From contig CM070585.1 of NCBI GenBank assembly GCA_036346355.1, forward strand, positions 9,191,001 to 9,255,000: a stretch of DNA of 64,000 bases. Reading direction: 5' to 3'. The DNA comes from Rhipidocladum racemiflorum. Its lineage: Eukaryota > Streptophyta > Magnoliopsida > Poales > Poaceae. The notes below the pieces were generated by a model that saw only the letters and a program-made list of their open reading frames with translations, was not told the DNA's origin and did not search any database. Below are positions 1-11,864 of the stretch, piece after piece. How positions within the stretch are numbered: position 1 is the first letter of the stretch; the number at the start of each line of letters is the position of its first letter. A program made the translations under genes and the position numbers.

Positions 1-720
1 CTAATGCGCCTTTTAGGTATAGGTCGCCGATCGCTTTGTACTGAGAAGATCGCCTTGTTAACCGGGAACGCTCGGCTTCTTCCCCGGGCAACGTCCCATG
101 CGCAAGGTATTGGATAAATGGCGTCATCCAACTTGCACTTTGCTCGAGGAAGAAGACCCTACCGTCGGTCTCTGGTGCCTCCTCTTCATAGGGAATGGAG
201 GGCTTATATAGGTGCTCGACAAGCACCCCCGCCGGAGCGGTAGTTTGAGAGGAACCGACCTTAGACATTTGGTCGGCCAGGGAATTATCCTTCCTGGGGA
301 TGTAGATTACTTCGAAATTCTTAAAGTATTTCTCCATCTTCCTTACTTCGGCCAGGTACAGCGCCATTGAGGTGTCGGAACACTGATACTCTTTGTTGAC
401 CTGGTTCACGACCAACTGTGAATCGCCCATCACAGTGAGCCGTTGGACTCCTAGCGATTTACATGCCCGAAGTCCGGCCAAGAGGCCTTCGTATTCCGCC
501 GCGTTGTTGGTCGCGGCGAAATGTAGTTGGATGGCGATCAAGTTGCTCTCCATCCGGGAGACCAAGACGATGCCACCCAGCGCTCATATGGTCGGGATCC
601 ATCGAAATACAAGGTCCAGGAGTTTTCCCTTGAACCGTTGGCTTATTGGCTGGTGGTGCCGAGCCGACCATTCTCGCCACGGTCGGGCCGAGGACTTGTG
701 ATTTGATCGCCGTCGCGGGC
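1..720 (-). pseudogene. Gypsy pol: RNase H domain and start of integrase (remnant)
   Basis: On the minus strand the sequence around 540-480 reads as QLHFAATNNAAEYEGLL, a hallmark of the RNase H domain of plant gypsy polyproteins. It is followed by a stretch resembling a GDSQLVVNQVN motif with its acidic residue. Further on, around 120-1, a stretch with Q-Y-K-A-I-G-D-L-Y resembles the linker leading into the integrase zinc-binding domain. In a live element this would degrade the RNA of the RNA/DNA hybrid inside the virus-like particle. The frame is not continuous with the upstream RT part, which marks it as a relic. Confidence 0.75.
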
Positions 721-754
721 CGAAAACATTATCTCGACCGGCGAGCTCCATTGC

Positions 755-1345
755 CTACTTGGCTATGCGACCACTAGCGTCCTGGTTTTTCAGGATTTCC
801 CTGAGCGGGAAGCTGGTCGGTACCACGATCTTGTGTGCTTGAAAGTAGTGGCGCAACTTCCTGGAAGCCATCAGCAATGAGTACAGTAGTTTCTGGACCT
901 CGGGGTAACGCTCCTTTGGTCCATGAAGTACTTCGCTGACATAATAGATAGGTCGTTGGGAACCACCTCTCTCTACTGCTAACACCGTGCTTACCGCCTG
1001 CGGGGTTGCCGCCAGGTATAGTAGCAATTCTTCCCTCGCTGCAGGTGTGACGAGGACGGGCGGTTTAGAAATGTAACGTTTTAGTTCTTTGAATGAGTGA
1101 TCAGCTTCCTCTGTCCACGTGAAGCCATCGTGCTTGCGGAGGGCTTTAAAGAAGGGTAGTCCTCGCTCTCCCAGCCGGGAAATGAACAGGCTTAAAGCGG
1201 CCATTCTCCCGGTCAGAGCTTGCACTTCCTTCACGCACGTGGGCGACCTCATGTTCTCAATGGCTTCGATTTTCTCCGGGTTTGCCCCGACGCCTTGTGG
1301 TCCGACCATGTAGCCGAGCACCTTGCCAGCTTTCACGCCGAACAC
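755..1345 (-). pseudogene. Gypsy pol: RT thumb / connection region
   Basis: A 196-codon open stretch on the minus strand. It contains the gypsy segment after the RT palm: a VLGYMV-like strand, a KIEAIENM motif, PFFKALRKHDGFTWTEEA and KRYISKPPVLV, followed by a YLAATPQAVSTVL strand and a RPIYYVSEVLHGPKERYPE segment. These are standard RT connection / RNase H-like landmarks of Ty3/gypsy elements. It lies in a different frame from the RT catalytic part just upstream on the minus strand (1,386-1,949), so at least one frameshift separates them. Confidence 0.82.
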
Positions 1346-1385
1346 GCATTTTTCTGGATTTAGCTTTATTCGATGCTTATTGAGG

Positions 1386-1949
1386 TTACAGAAGGTTTCT
1401 TCTAAGTCGACAACGTGACCGAAGTGCTCTTGCTTTTACAATTATGTCGCCGACATAGACCTCCAAATTTCGACCCACTTGGTCTGCGAAAGTTTTCTCG
1501 CATGAGGCGCCAAAGGTTGCTCCCGCATTTCTTAGACCGAAAGACATGGTCGTATAGCGTAAGATACCGAACGGGGTGATGAAGGAAGTCTTTTCTTCGT
1601 CTTCGCGCGCGACAGTCGATTCGATGATAGCCTGAATAGGCATCTAGGAAGCTCATGGTTTGCGATCCGCCGTCGCGTCGACCAATTGATCTATGCGAGG
1701 CAACGGATAGTTGTCTTCGGGCATGCCGCTTAGACCCGTGTGATCGACGCACATGCGCCACTTGCCTCCTTTCTTTCGACCAAAAGCTGGATTGGCTAGC
1801 CATTCGGAGTGTTCGACCTCCCTAATGAAGCCGGCTTTTAGGAGTTTGTCGAGTTCCTCCTGATGATCGCTGCTTTTTTGGGGAAAAGCGTCTAAGTTTC
1901 CGTCATGATCGGTTTTTTGTCGGTGAATCATAGCTTTGTGCTCAATCAC
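1386..1949 (-). pseudogene. Gypsy pol: reverse transcriptase catalytic region, frameshifted
   Basis: Minus-strand fragments in three frames cover the RT fingers and palm: a GGKWRMCVDHTGL strand, PEDNYPLPRIDQLVDA, SFLDAYSGYH, and then SFITPFGILRYTTMSFGLRNAG. The catalytic box near 1,446-1,460 reads YVGDI instead of the usual YVDDI, so the first of the two adjacent aspartates is replaced by glycine. Frame changes fall near 1,650 and 1,400. Both the catalytic substitution and the shifts show that this copy cannot make active RT. In living relatives this domain copies the genomic RNA into DNA. Confidence 0.85.
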
Positions 1950-2030
1950 CTCCTAGGGACCCGGGCATGTCGGATGGTTCCCGAGTAACGCATCCGAGCT
2001 TGCCCGGAGGAAGGTGATGAGCTCGAGTTC

Positions 2031-3272
2031 CTATTTGGGATCTAAGGAAGATCCCAAATGCACGACTTTGGCCGGTTCTGACTCGTTGAGCGGAACAGCT
2101 TTGGTCTCTCCTCCAGGTTGGAGGGCAAGTTTAGGTCGGGAATGTTTTGGCTCTTGGTCAGGGCCGCGAGTGGGTAATCGACCGACCATATCCAACGCCC
2201 TTTCGTCGCAATTGAGTGCGGACTTGTGGTTCCCTTTTACGGTTATGACTCCGTTTGGTCCGGGAACCTTCAGGCACTGATACGCGTGGTGCGAGGCGGC
2301 CATGAACTTGGCCAAGGCCGGCCTGCCGAGGATGGCGTTGTAGGCCGATTCGAAGTCTACCACCTCGAAGGTGATTAGCTCCGTTCTGAAGTTACTCGGG
2401 CCGCCGAAAGTCACGGGCAGGACGACCTGCCCCAGAGGTTTGATCGAGGTGCCCGGGACTATCCCGAAGAAGGGCACGGCTACACTTTTGATTTTGGAAC
2501 GAGGAATCTGCATCTCGTCCAAAACCTTAGCTGACATAAGGTCCAAAGAGCTCCCGAAGTCTATGAGGACCCGACCAACGACGGTATTGCTGATGGTGGG
2601 GTTCACGACCATCGGAAGCCTCTGCGGTTTGGTCATTCCAAAGGGATAATCGTCCTTGGAGAAGGTGAGGGACAGCTCAGACCATTTGAGTTGCTGCACT
2701 GGCGGCTTACCTTGGGTGACTTGGTGCACTTCCCTCGCAGCGTCCTTTAAGTCCCGGCGAGATTTATAGGCAGAGGAGCCCCCGAAGATAACCGCGATGT
2801 GGTTCTGTGGTTCTTGATATTCCATGCCATCTTCGTTTTCTTCGACGGGCTGCTTGCCCTTGCCGTTTTCACCCTGCTCTGGAAGCGACGGCATGGGACC
2901 CCTACCACTGTAAAACTGCTCCAGGCGGTAGGTCCACGTTCGGCAATTCCGTAGGTCGTGCCCATGCGCCTGGTGAAGCGGACAGTAGAGGTCGCCCCGT
3001 TGATCTGCCTGGCCACCTCGGTCGCGAGGCCTGTGTGGTTGTCCTCTTCCCCGAATGTTAAACCCCCGGCGCTGCGGCTGAGTTGCTCGGGGCTGTTGTT
3101 GTTCCACCGCGGCAACCATGCCCGGTGGGAGCTGCTTTTTCTTCTTCTTCTTGATCTTCTTATCCACAGAGTTCGAGCCCTTTTTACTGGCGGAGGTTTC
3201 TAGCCCGGCCGAGGCGGCTTTCCTTCGGCCCAAAGATTTTCTTCCACTGGACGGCCTCATCCGCGTTGGCAT
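2031..3272 (-). pseudogene. Gypsy gag C-terminus / aspartic protease region
   Basis: The longest open stretch of the element, 413 codons. The N-terminal third is basic and low in complexity (KKKKKKQLPPG, RGQPHRPRDRGG). It is followed by CPLHQAHGHDLRNC, a cysteine/histidine knuckle-like motif of this gypsy group. About residue 235 the sequence reads VLIDFGSSLDLMSAKVL, which aligns with the active-site loop of retroviral-type aspartic proteases; the usual position after the catalytic D (T or G) is F here. The C-terminal part is linker sequence before RT. It is open but isolated from gag and RT by stops. Confidence 0.78.
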
Positions 3273-4534
3273 ACCGATCAGCCATTCGGAAGAGCTCGTT
3301 TGCCGTCAGATCCGGATGGATCTCCAGGTCCTGCGTGAAGTGCACGTCCCGTACCCCGAACTTGAAAGCTCGGACGACGGCCTCGTCCGATATTTTCGGG
3401 ATCGAGTTCCGGACCTGGATGAACCTCCGACGAATCGCCGCAGGGTTTCTCCGTCCGTCTGTATCAAGCGCTCCAAGTCGCGCTCCTTTCCCGGGCGGAT
3501 GTAACAGCTCTAGAAATTTGCTCGGAGCGCGGTGCTGAGCTGCCCCCAGGATCGTATGGAACCCTCCTTTTGGTTGAAGAGCCATGTGCGAGCAGCTCCG
3601 GCCCGTAACTGGCCGGCAGATAATTCGCCATCACCCCTTCATCGCCTCCGGCGGCGAGGATGGTGGTGGTATATATTGAGAGAAATTCATCCGGGTTCTG
3701 GGTCCTGTTGAACCTTTCGATGTGGCCGGGCTTGAACCTGTTCGGCCATGCGACATTCCGGAGAGAGCTCGTGAAGGCCTGGCAACCGAAGCTCGGGGTT
3801 TCGCGGTGAAACCCTCGGTCATAGCGGCCTCCGCGCGGGTCTTCCGCCCAACGCCCCGTACGCGGGCCGAGTCGAGAGAAGACTTCATGCGACGGTCGTG
3901 CCGACGACCGCTTGGTCGTGGAGCGTTCAGAATGCTCGTAATCCGAACGATTGTAGAGGTGTCGCTCCGAGGTTGCTCTGGAACTGTTCTGGGGCTTTTC
4001 CCGGATCAGATTAGCAGTCTGGGGCGATCTCCGAGCATGGCTCCGAGATTCATCTCTGTGCGAGCGCACGGGGGAGCATCTGTGATGGTCCCGGGAAACA
4101 CTCCGGGCATCCCGGTCGTGGGGAGGTTCCGAGACTTTCAGCTCGGCGGCAAGCCTCTCCAGATCTTCGACCACGACCTTGCCCACGGCCTCTAGGTCCA
4201 CTTGCTCGGGGAAACTGCGTAGGTCGCGCACGACCGCCGCCAAGGCCTGTAGCCGTTCTCGTTTCTGGTGAATTGGCGGCGGTGAGCTATGGCGGCGCTC
4301 CGGGGCGCGATCGGGGGTTCAGTACTCGCGAGAGTTCCTTTCCGCGGAAGCGCGCCTCCCTTTTGCCTGGCGGCGTATGCTCGCGAGGGTCTTTCCCAAA
4401 GACGCCTCTAGGTGGAGTCTGGCCGCCTCGTAGTGGTCGCGCATAGTAGCGTCCGAGGATCCTTCCCCGGGCTCGGCACGGCTCCCGGCCATGTTGACGT
4501 GACGAGAGTGAGATGAAAGCGATGGGGACATCAT
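3273..4534 (-). pseudogene. Gypsy gag (capsid) remnant
   Basis: Minus-strand translation shows the gag capsid signature of grass gypsy elements: PGHIERFNRTQNPDEFLSIY followed by an AAGGDEGVMANYLPASYG segment. After a frame change there are matches to SKFLELLHPPGKGARLGALD and PDLTANELFRMADRYANADE. The N-terminal part is arginine/serine-rich and probably disordered. Several frameshifts break it. In functional relatives the product forms the capsid of the virus-like particle. No host function is implied. Confidence 0.75.
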
Positions 4535-4852
4535 CGTATCCCCTTGAGATGCAGTCTCTCGGTCGAACTCTAGGTTGTCTGGTATATCCAGGCCATCGTA
4601 GAGTCCGTCATAGTCATCCTCGCGGTCTCCGAGGGTAATGTCTGGGGAACGGAGGATCTACCCTCGCATCCCAGGGTTCGGGGAAGAGCTCCCGGACTCG
4701 GTGTGACCGGTGGGATCGGTCACGCCGGCCACGCCGTCACCGGCGTAGTACATGTCGTCGTCTTCGACGTCATCGAAGGCACAAAGATTCCGAGTATCCC
4801 TCGAGTTCGGCATCCTCGAGGATCTTGATCCGCACGGGAATCAAGCTGTCGT

Positions 4853-4871
4853 CCCCACGGACGGCGCCAGC
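4853..4871 (-). promoter_or_regulatory. Primer binding site of the left gypsy element
   Basis: On the minus strand GCTGGCGCCGTCCGTGGGGA directly follows the LTR end CGTCGACA. The same block follows the 5' LTR of the element at 55,134. This position, immediately internal to the LTR, is where the tRNA primer anneals. I did not assign the tRNA species. Confidence 0.7.
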
Positions 4872-5505
4872 TGTCGACGGTTGGAGAACGGGCTCCCGTC
4901 GAGCTTACTTGTTGAATGGGGGATCAACAGAGCCCCGTCGTACGGACCGAGGAGGTCGTTCGAGCGATGCAAGGTCGGGAGAAAGGGGGACACGGTGTTT
5001 ATCCTGGTTCGGGCCTCTCCCTGCCGAGATAACAACCCTACTCCAGTGTATTGTGTTCTATCTCTTCGTCCCCTTCCCCGTTACAGATCTTCAGGGGGGG
5101 TTTAAATACTATGATTATAGGTACAAAGAAGGCAACTACCTCCTGGGATCACGCTATGTACCCACATTCGTGATCCGCCGTCCTTGATTCGCGCGCTATT
5201 TGAATTTCGGGTAAGATTTCCCTCGAACTTCGGCTGATTGGTTGTCTCCTTCCTTTCTCGTAGCGCTCATCGGGCCCACCGACCAAACACCTGAGTAGGT
5301 CATGGTCTCCACGAGCATGCTTGCTCGTGGGGGTGGGGGGTGTTTGGTATTGCTGCGAGTAAAGGTGTGGACGCGTATGCTCGGAGGGAGAGGAGGGATG
5401 CTCGTTTCATCCTCCCGAGCATCTTCTTTCAGTACTGCCTGGTCGGTGGTGCTCAACTTTTCACGGGGGTACCGTGGTCTTTTGCCAGATAGCCAATCCC
5501 CGACA
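4872..5505 (-). repeat. 5' LTR of the left gypsy element
   Basis: In element orientation it begins TGTCGGGGATTGGC (5,505 downwards) and ends CCGTCGACA (4,872), giving TG...CA termini and about 634 bp. It shares its start (TGTCGGGATTGG) and its end region (CAACAAGTAAGCTCG, CGTTCTCCAACCGTCGACA) with the LTRs of the element at 55,134-61,424, but the middle differs. Confidence 0.78.
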
Positions 5506-5539
5506 TGTAGTTTCAATTATGACACAAGCAGCAATGAAA

Positions 5540-6010
5540 TTCTTTGTGAAGAATATAGTCACTAGATTCTAAGTTCCTAGTAGACCAATTACTGATAATG
5601 GATCACAATTCATTAGTGCTCTGTTTCAATATTACTATGATGAAATAGGCGCAAAGAGTCGTTATGCTTCTGTTGCTCATCCACACAACAATAGAGTAGT
5701 TGAGAGTGCTAATGGCCAAATCATGTAAGGCATGAAGAAACGAGTGTTTGATCATCTAAAAAATATGCTCAGGGGCTTGGGTGGACAACCTCCACTCAGT
5801 GCTTTGGGCCATACGCACGACAACCAGTAGAGCTACTGGTGAAACACATTTTTTACTGGTTTACGAAGCAGAAACTGTGTTACCTAGTGAAATTCACTTA
5901 GGTTCTACATAGACTAATCTCTATGAACAAGTTGATCAAGACAGTCAATGTAAAGATGACATTAATCTCATAGAAGAAAGGCAAGATCGAGCACTTAGCA
6001 GGTCGCAACC
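5540..6010 (+). pseudogene. Decayed gypsy integrase core
   Basis: The plus strand reads as an integrase catalytic core: RPITDNGSQFISALFQYY carries the second catalytic aspartate, and SRYASVAHPHNN followed by VVESANGQIM carries the catalytic glutamate. Stops interrupt it (after VTRF and after GQIM) and the downstream part degrades quickly. The motif wording is typical of the Tat/Athila side of plant gypsy elements. It is a separate, older insertion from the minus-strand element ending at 5,505, because its orientation is opposite and the LTR boundary truncates it. Confidence 0.75.
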
Positions 6011-6849
6011 TACCTACAAGATTTAAGATGATACTACAACAAAAGAGTTCAACCACGAACACTTAATATGAGATATTTGATTTTAAGACGCATTCCAAAC
6101 TAGTCTAACTTAAATAAGTTATCTTTCAAATGAGAATGTCCCTTTACTGTAGTATCAATCACCGACCAAGTTCTGTTCAGCTTGCTATGGAAGATGGCCG
6201 AGAATTCAACATCTTCGCAGGTTTTATGTGTAACTACTTTATATCTATTTTTTATTTAGATTACACTTTATTGATATTTCTATTGTGTTACATACGAACT
6301 ATTTATTGTCTTGCTTCTATTCCAAAGAATCACGAAATTCTTATCCAACCATAATCCCTAAGCAAAATACAAGGTTGGTGGTCGGGTTGTAAGATGACTT
6401 TCAATAGAGTCTTTTAATATAAGCCAGTACTCACTGCATTGGAACTCATTAGACTGATCTCATCTCTGACCTGCTGTCAATTAATACTAAGTATAAAGCA
6501 AAGAGAAAACTGGTTGTTACTCCATAAAATTGTTTGTATTCCAACCCATTGTTGATCAATACACAAACAATTGGAGGCTAATGATACACTTAGACAAACA
6601 AAAAAAAAATCAAAAGCAAACAAGTAAATAGAACTCATATGACACAAAAGGAAATTTTTTTCATTCATATCATCAAAATTCTTTACATTTACTTAAATGT
6701 AATCTTGATGTTGTTTATGTATAAATCAACGGTAGATGTAACTTCTACATGTTTCCTATTAAGTTCTTCTTGAGATGAAAATTGTAGGTTAGGTGCTAAA
6801 GATTTCAATACCACAACATCCTTGTAGAAGTGCTTTAACTTCACAAAAG

Positions 6850-7190
6850 GGTACCAATCTGAACGGCGATTGAAGCATGAAAAGCTACTCTTATTATTTG
6901 CACCATGTTGGGGATATGATCAAGGATGCCCTTCAATTGATTATTGATTCCCCCAACCAGCTCTTTAATAGATGGGTTAGCACTTGGCGACTTGATTTCT
7001 TTTCCCTTAACTCTGTTGCAATCCTCTTCAACTGATTGATAATAAAGGTTAGTGAAGATTTGCTGACCTGTTGATGTTTTGCCATTTCCATTTCCTGCTT
7101 AAGGAGTTGTTCTTGTTCTTTCATTTGTTCTATCTCCTTAAGCGTTTCACCTCGTAGCTTTTCATTGTATCTCTTGAGAGCTATTTTTCA
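6850..7190 (-). pseudogene. Antisense coiled-coil ORF remnant beside the gypsy integrase
   Basis: Minus strand translation gives a charged, heptad-like coiled coil (KEIEQMKEQEQLLKQEMEMA, then SSLTFIINQLKRIATELR). After one frame change near 7,010 it continues with SIKELVGGINNQLKGILDHI and ends at a TGA near 6,851. I do not recognise the protein. It lies about 0.9 kb downstream of, and antisense to, the decayed integrase at 5,540-6,010. Some Tat-lineage gypsy elements are known to carry an antisense ORF between pol and the 3' LTR, so it may be such an ORF. It could equally be an unrelated gene fragment. Confidence 0.4.
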
Positions 7191-7249
7191 ATAAGCTGGG
7201 TTTCTTTAGTTTCTAATTGCTTTCGCAACTATATAAGAATAGAAAATAA

Positions 7250-7700
7250 AAAGATTTTTATAATTTTGCAGCTCTCGTTTTCGGTATATATCTTGGGGGT
7301 GACTGAAATTACCGAAATTCAGAATTTCAGACATAATTCGGATAAAATCTAAAAACCAAATTTTAAATTCTTTTTTTAAAACCGAGAATTCTGAGATTTC
7401 GACCGAAATTACTGTGATTTCGGCCGAAATTATCAAGACCACAGTTAACTTGAACCGACCGAAAAATGGTGAAAAACACATCAAAAAAATTTGAAATTTT
7501 TTTGTAGAAGGTCTTGACCCCAAATCCAATCAAATCCGACCCACAAAAATTGAAATTCGGTCAAAATATCCAAGATCTCGACCGAGATTTTCAAAATCAC
7601 TATAGTATTTTATTTTTTTATCCAGCTAAGATTTAAGATCTCGGAGGATTCAAAATCCGAGATCTCGACCGAAATTTTTAAAATTTCACCAAAATTTTGA
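7250..7700. repeat. AT-rich dispersed repeat with recurring ATTTCGG/CCGAAAT
   Basis: The block is dense in short inverted words (GAAATT, CCGAAATT, GATCTCGACCGA). It resembles other low-complexity MITE-like blocks in this window (53,283-53,716). No clear terminal repeats or duplication were located. Confidence 0.4.
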
Positions 7701-9074
7701 GCCTCGCCTAAGTCCCAACTTCTCCACATCGACTATCAAATCTTTTCATATAAGTGCCTCCATGTACGAGAGGAGAAAGCTCCAAAAAGAAAACTGAAAA
7801 ATGCAGCAGCTCAAATCTTTTCGTATAGCTGTCAGTGTCGCGCTGCATTGTCATTTGCCTGGCGTGTCGCCTGCATGGACTCGTGTGCTGGCTTTTACAT
7901 AAGCGTGTCGGCAGGTGCAAAAATTATGTGTGGCCGTGATTAAATTAGTATAGCTATGCTATTCCATTTGTTCTAAAGTTGGTTTCTGGTTGACTGAGTG
8001 CAGAATGCCAGAATGGCTATGCCCTGTGCCGCCTTGCATTGTGTCTGTTTGCAAGGCTGTATGCTTCCACTCCGGAGTGAGAGAGAATACCGAATTGCTA
8101 CATATTATTGGTATGATTTTTATAATATAACATTATGATTTACTATCTACTTAGAGATTCGTGCTCTGGGCCACCGACTTCCTATTCTCCGGCGTCCACC
8201 ATCAACGCTATTGCGTTCAAGCTAGCGCGCAAGCGTCGCCTTCTTTTCCTGCTTGTATTAAGGAGATGAGCCAAAGACGCCGCTATCCGTCTTTGGATGT
8301 GGGGCCGTCGGATACGAGGAAGATATGTAAAAGCAATAGGGCTAATTTCTTATATGCGACCGAAAGTTTGATTCATCCTTTATATTCACTCGTTGTTTCA
8401 CCGATATATGGGTCTAGACCCTATATATCAATAACACATTCAGTTTTTTTTTTTGAAATTCTAATGATATGTAAGAAATTAATCTAAAAAATATCATGCA
8501 AATGATGTATAGACACTTCAGATAAGAACTTGGCAAATGATATCGTTTTGCAACCAGAAGATGAGTACGAACGACATGTATGAGCATTGGACATCTCACA
8601 CGTGCACCCGAGTGCAAGCGTGTGTATAGGATGTGCATTTGTATTTGTAGCTGGCGGTTGTTCTTATTTTTTTTCCCTGCTCTTTTTAGTATTTGTATTG
8701 TTTTTCCCATCTTCTTTAATTCTTAAGAGCATGTTGTTGAAATTTGTACTACATATATATATCCGTTGTATTGGACCTTATTTGCTAATAAAAGTTTATG
8801 CTATTAATATTTATTCTGTCATTATAAAAGGTTCAATGATTTAAATAATCTATTTACAAATGAGAATTAATTTACTACAACCTATAGGCCGTAGGCCCAT
8901 TGTCTAAAATTCGCCCAGGCCTTCAAACTATAGGGCCGGCCCTGGCCTGACCAATCCTAAGCAACTGCCAACGGTCCATCCCGGCCGTTGACAACATTGT
9001 TTTTACGTACGTAACGCTGTCAAGCAAGCATTATGTACCACCCAGCAGTTCAGTGCTTTATTACGTACCTAGCG

Positions 9075-9166
9075 CATTGGATGAGATTGCCTGCAGAACA
9101 GGGCGCTCAAGCCTCAACTGCACTTCGATGATGAACTTGAAGTAATCGTACTGCACAGCACAGAGA
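9075..9166 (-). pseudogene. Possible exon fragment of an unidentified gene
   Basis: On the minus strand a coding-like stretch, YDYFKFIIEVQLRLERPVLQ, starts right after a CTGTGCTGTGCAG acceptor-like site and continues AISSNALG before GTACGT, a donor-like site. It looks like one or two small exons of a captured or degenerate gene. I do not recognise the family and see no neighbouring exons. Confidence 0.25.
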
Positions 9167-10140
9167 ATTGAGAGCTTCAAAAAGAGAACGCGTAGCAGGT
9201 AGAGATGAAAATGGTGATGGTTGTCTGTACCAAGTGGTACATGTATGAGATGTTTTAAAAAAATCATTTATATTTTTGGTTGCTTGAATAATGGAACCAT
9301 CCTAGACAAAGTGATACAAATTTGAGAAATATTCTCTCTAGATGTTGAACCATTTCATTCACCCAAAATAATAAAACCAAATGATACAGAATCGTTCCAT
9401 CCCATTCAAACTCATCACATCCCATTCAAACTCATCCCGTCAACTAAACACACTCTAACCAATCAAGATCCAAGTTGGCAACCACGGTTAATACAGTATA
9501 CGACTCCTACTGGTAGTACAACGACGGTAGGTACGTGACTACACACACCCAGCTCGCAGGTTGCCTAACACAGCTGTCTGCACGAAGGAACTTAGCACGG
9601 AACGCACGTACGGTTGGGCTGTCACATCCGGGAGATGGACGTGGCTAGGCGGTTGGGCCCCGGGAAAAGTACGGCCGGCTCTGCTTTGCGGAAGCCTTGG
9701 ATTATTTTTCCTCTTGCCTCAATTTTTCTGCAGTACGGTTTCTATTCTAACAAAATTATACGTCTAGCTTTTTTTTTCATCAGTAGAAAGCAGTGATAGC
9801 TATCGTGCTCCTCTATTACAGCAGAAAGATCTTATACACTGGCAGGTGGGTTTGCCGTGCTTCTATACCGTGACAGTTGGTCCCGTTATGATCTCATACT
9901 ACAATAGATGATATGTGTTGTCTTTTACTTCTTTTGTGGGTCAAGAGAAAGACCAAATTTACGGGTTCAGTCAAATAAAAACTACTAAAAAAATATGCAA
10001 AAATGAGAATTTAGCCTAGGTTTCTGCTTTCTTGGCGGTACGACCTAACCAGTTGCCCCTGGCCTGGCTGACGCTTACCTGCTACTTCCGTCCACCTTCT
10101 AGAAAAGGCGCGCGCGCACGCACGCGCGTACACACCTGCA

Positions 10141-10235
10141 ACGAGATTGAATCACCGAACCGGCATCGGCACGGCACGGCACGGCATGCAGCGAGATTGA
10201 ATCACCGAACCGGCATCGGCATGGCACCGCACGGC
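10141..10235. repeat. 50-bp tandem duplication
   Basis: GAGATTGAATCACCGAACCG recurs at a spacing of 50 bp (first near 10,143, second near 10,193). Each copy is followed by CGGCATCGGCA and a short GCAC(G)GCACGG run. Confidence 0.8.
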
Positions 10236-11495
10236 GCTATTATATGGCAGTGGAAAGCAGCCGTTTCTCGAGTCTCGACCGAGGAGGGGCCGGCCGGCGG
10301 AGGGAGGGTGGGCGCCACCGCGGTGGATCCGCCCCGCTCCGGCTTCCCGGCCCGTGTCTGCTGCCGCACGGCGACTGCTCGCTCGCGCGCCCGGCCCGGC
10401 CGGCTCGTGCGGTTTTCTGGCCCTGCACTGGGGCGCACTCACTCGCGGTCGCGTACGGGCAAATAGGAGTCGTCGGCAGGTGTGGTGACCGTGGTCGCGC
10501 CGCTTTCTCTCCGTTCACGGCCTCAGTAATTAAATCTCACGTACCTTGATAATGTTTGGCTGTAAAGGTAGCTAGACCGCTGAGTTTGGGTGATGTTTGG
10601 ATGGTATCTGGTGATGATGTCTTTGAGTTTTGAGGGTTTTTCTAGCTACGTGAGATTGGTCACAGCCACTTGATCGAATGCTAGCTGTCTAGCTAGTGCT
10701 TTGCTTACAATCTTGGCACAGCAAGCTGATAGACCTCGCCGACGCGCAACAGCGGAGGCACGCGTGCGCGGCAGGCCACCACCATGTAAGGTATTATTAG
10801 AAACTGTCCGGCGTTCAGGTGGTCCTGCTCGGCACAGTGACAACTCCGGCCGGGGGCAGATCGGAACGCTGGGGTCGATGGGGAGAATACATTTATGTTC
10901 CAAAGCATGCATCGGTTTGTTTGGTCTGGTCCTTTTGGATAGATAAAAATACCTACCACCACTGTATAAGAGGCACCAACACAAAGTTAATTATTTCCTT
11001 CTTTTTAAGGCTGATGCAGTGCAAACGAATGGATTCTTACGACATAACCATGGACGCATCGCCGGCCTTTGCGTCCCAAAGTTGTGCTCCCTACGTAATA
11101 GTCCATCGTTAGTGGGACAGATATTTCGGCCGTGTTTGCATTTCGTAAAAGAAATCTAGCGAATGGATTAAGTACGGTGCTATTTTGTGTGGCTCGTACG
11201 TGGTGATCCGGCCTCTGGGCTCTTGCTACGTGCAATTTGCCCCCCGTGGGAGGATGTGAACTGGGGACTTGAGTGTTGAGTCCATGCCGGTAGGCGGTAA
11301 TCTTTCCTGATGTACATAGTTCATCTCTCTTGGTGTCTCACCGGCCACGGTACCTTTTTTTTATTTTCTTCCCAAATCTGCAAAGCCACCGACAATTAAT
11401 TGAAGGAATGGTTTGGGGACTCAATATCAAAAGTATTGCATCGTGAATGAACACGTCATGCCATCTTGCTGGTTAATTAGTTGCAGCTAGCCTTA

Positions 11496-11726
11496 GGGGG
11501 TGTTTGGCAGAGCTCCAGCTCCACCAAATTCGTGGAGTTGGTGGAGCTAGGTATTCCTAGCTCCACGAGATTCGTGGAGCTGGAGCTGTGGGTATATTAA
11601 GAGTGTTTAGATGGGTCATCTTGTTTACATTTTCGAATAAAATTATAAACTTAAGTCACTTTATTTCAATCTACAAGTTTCAGCTCCAAGGTGGAGCTGG
11701 GATCTGGAGCTCTGCTAAACAGGGCC
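11496..11726. mobile_element. Tourist-like MITE
   Basis: The ends are inverted: GGGGGTGTTTGGCAGAGCTC on the left and, reversed from the right, GGCCCTGTTTAGCAGAGCTC. The flanks are TTA on both sides (11,493-11,495 and 11,727-11,729), the target duplication expected of PIF/Harbinger-derived MITEs. The element is 231 bp and non-coding. Confidence 0.8.
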
Positions 11727-11864
11727 TTAGTGGAAAATGGACAGTACAAAATTTAGTGAAGCAACACAATTCAAATTATGTATCACTCCCGATCGTACCG
11801 TCTCCGCGTCAATCATACACTGGAACAAAAATAATGGTATCTGTCCGAGTGAGCACTAGATATA

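Larger units (their letters stand above)
1..5505 (-). mobile_element. Decayed Ty3/gypsy LTR retrotransposon, 5' part (runs off the window)
   Basis: Read on the minus strand, this stretch runs 5' LTR, primer binding site, gag, zinc-knuckle/protease, reverse transcriptase, RNase H, and is cut by the window edge near the start of integrase. All reading frames carry stops or shifts, so it is not an active copy. The LTR (4,872-5,505) abuts a primer-site-like stretch that matches the one in the LTR element at 55,134-61,424, so the two belong to related families. It lies next to an older, oppositely oriented gypsy integrase remnant. Only one LTR is inside the window, so no target duplication can be tested. 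Confidence 0.88.
7701..11495. other. Intergenic DNA, no convincing gene
   Basis: I see no gene with supported splice structure. The stretch contains AT-rich spacer, MITE-like fragments (for example 9,270-9,470, with a repeated CCCATTCAAACTCATC), a GC-rich patch at 10,050-10,530 and a short direct duplication (listed separately). Short open frames in the GC-rich patch lie on both strands and look like composition effects. Confidence 0.5.

Noticed and set aside
8161..8487. 108-codon plus ORF
   Set aside because: No recognisable domain and poor codon context; surrounding DNA is intergenic.
10032..10549. GC-rich ORF cluster
   Set aside because: Open frames on both strands at once, no domain, explained by composition and the 50-bp duplication.
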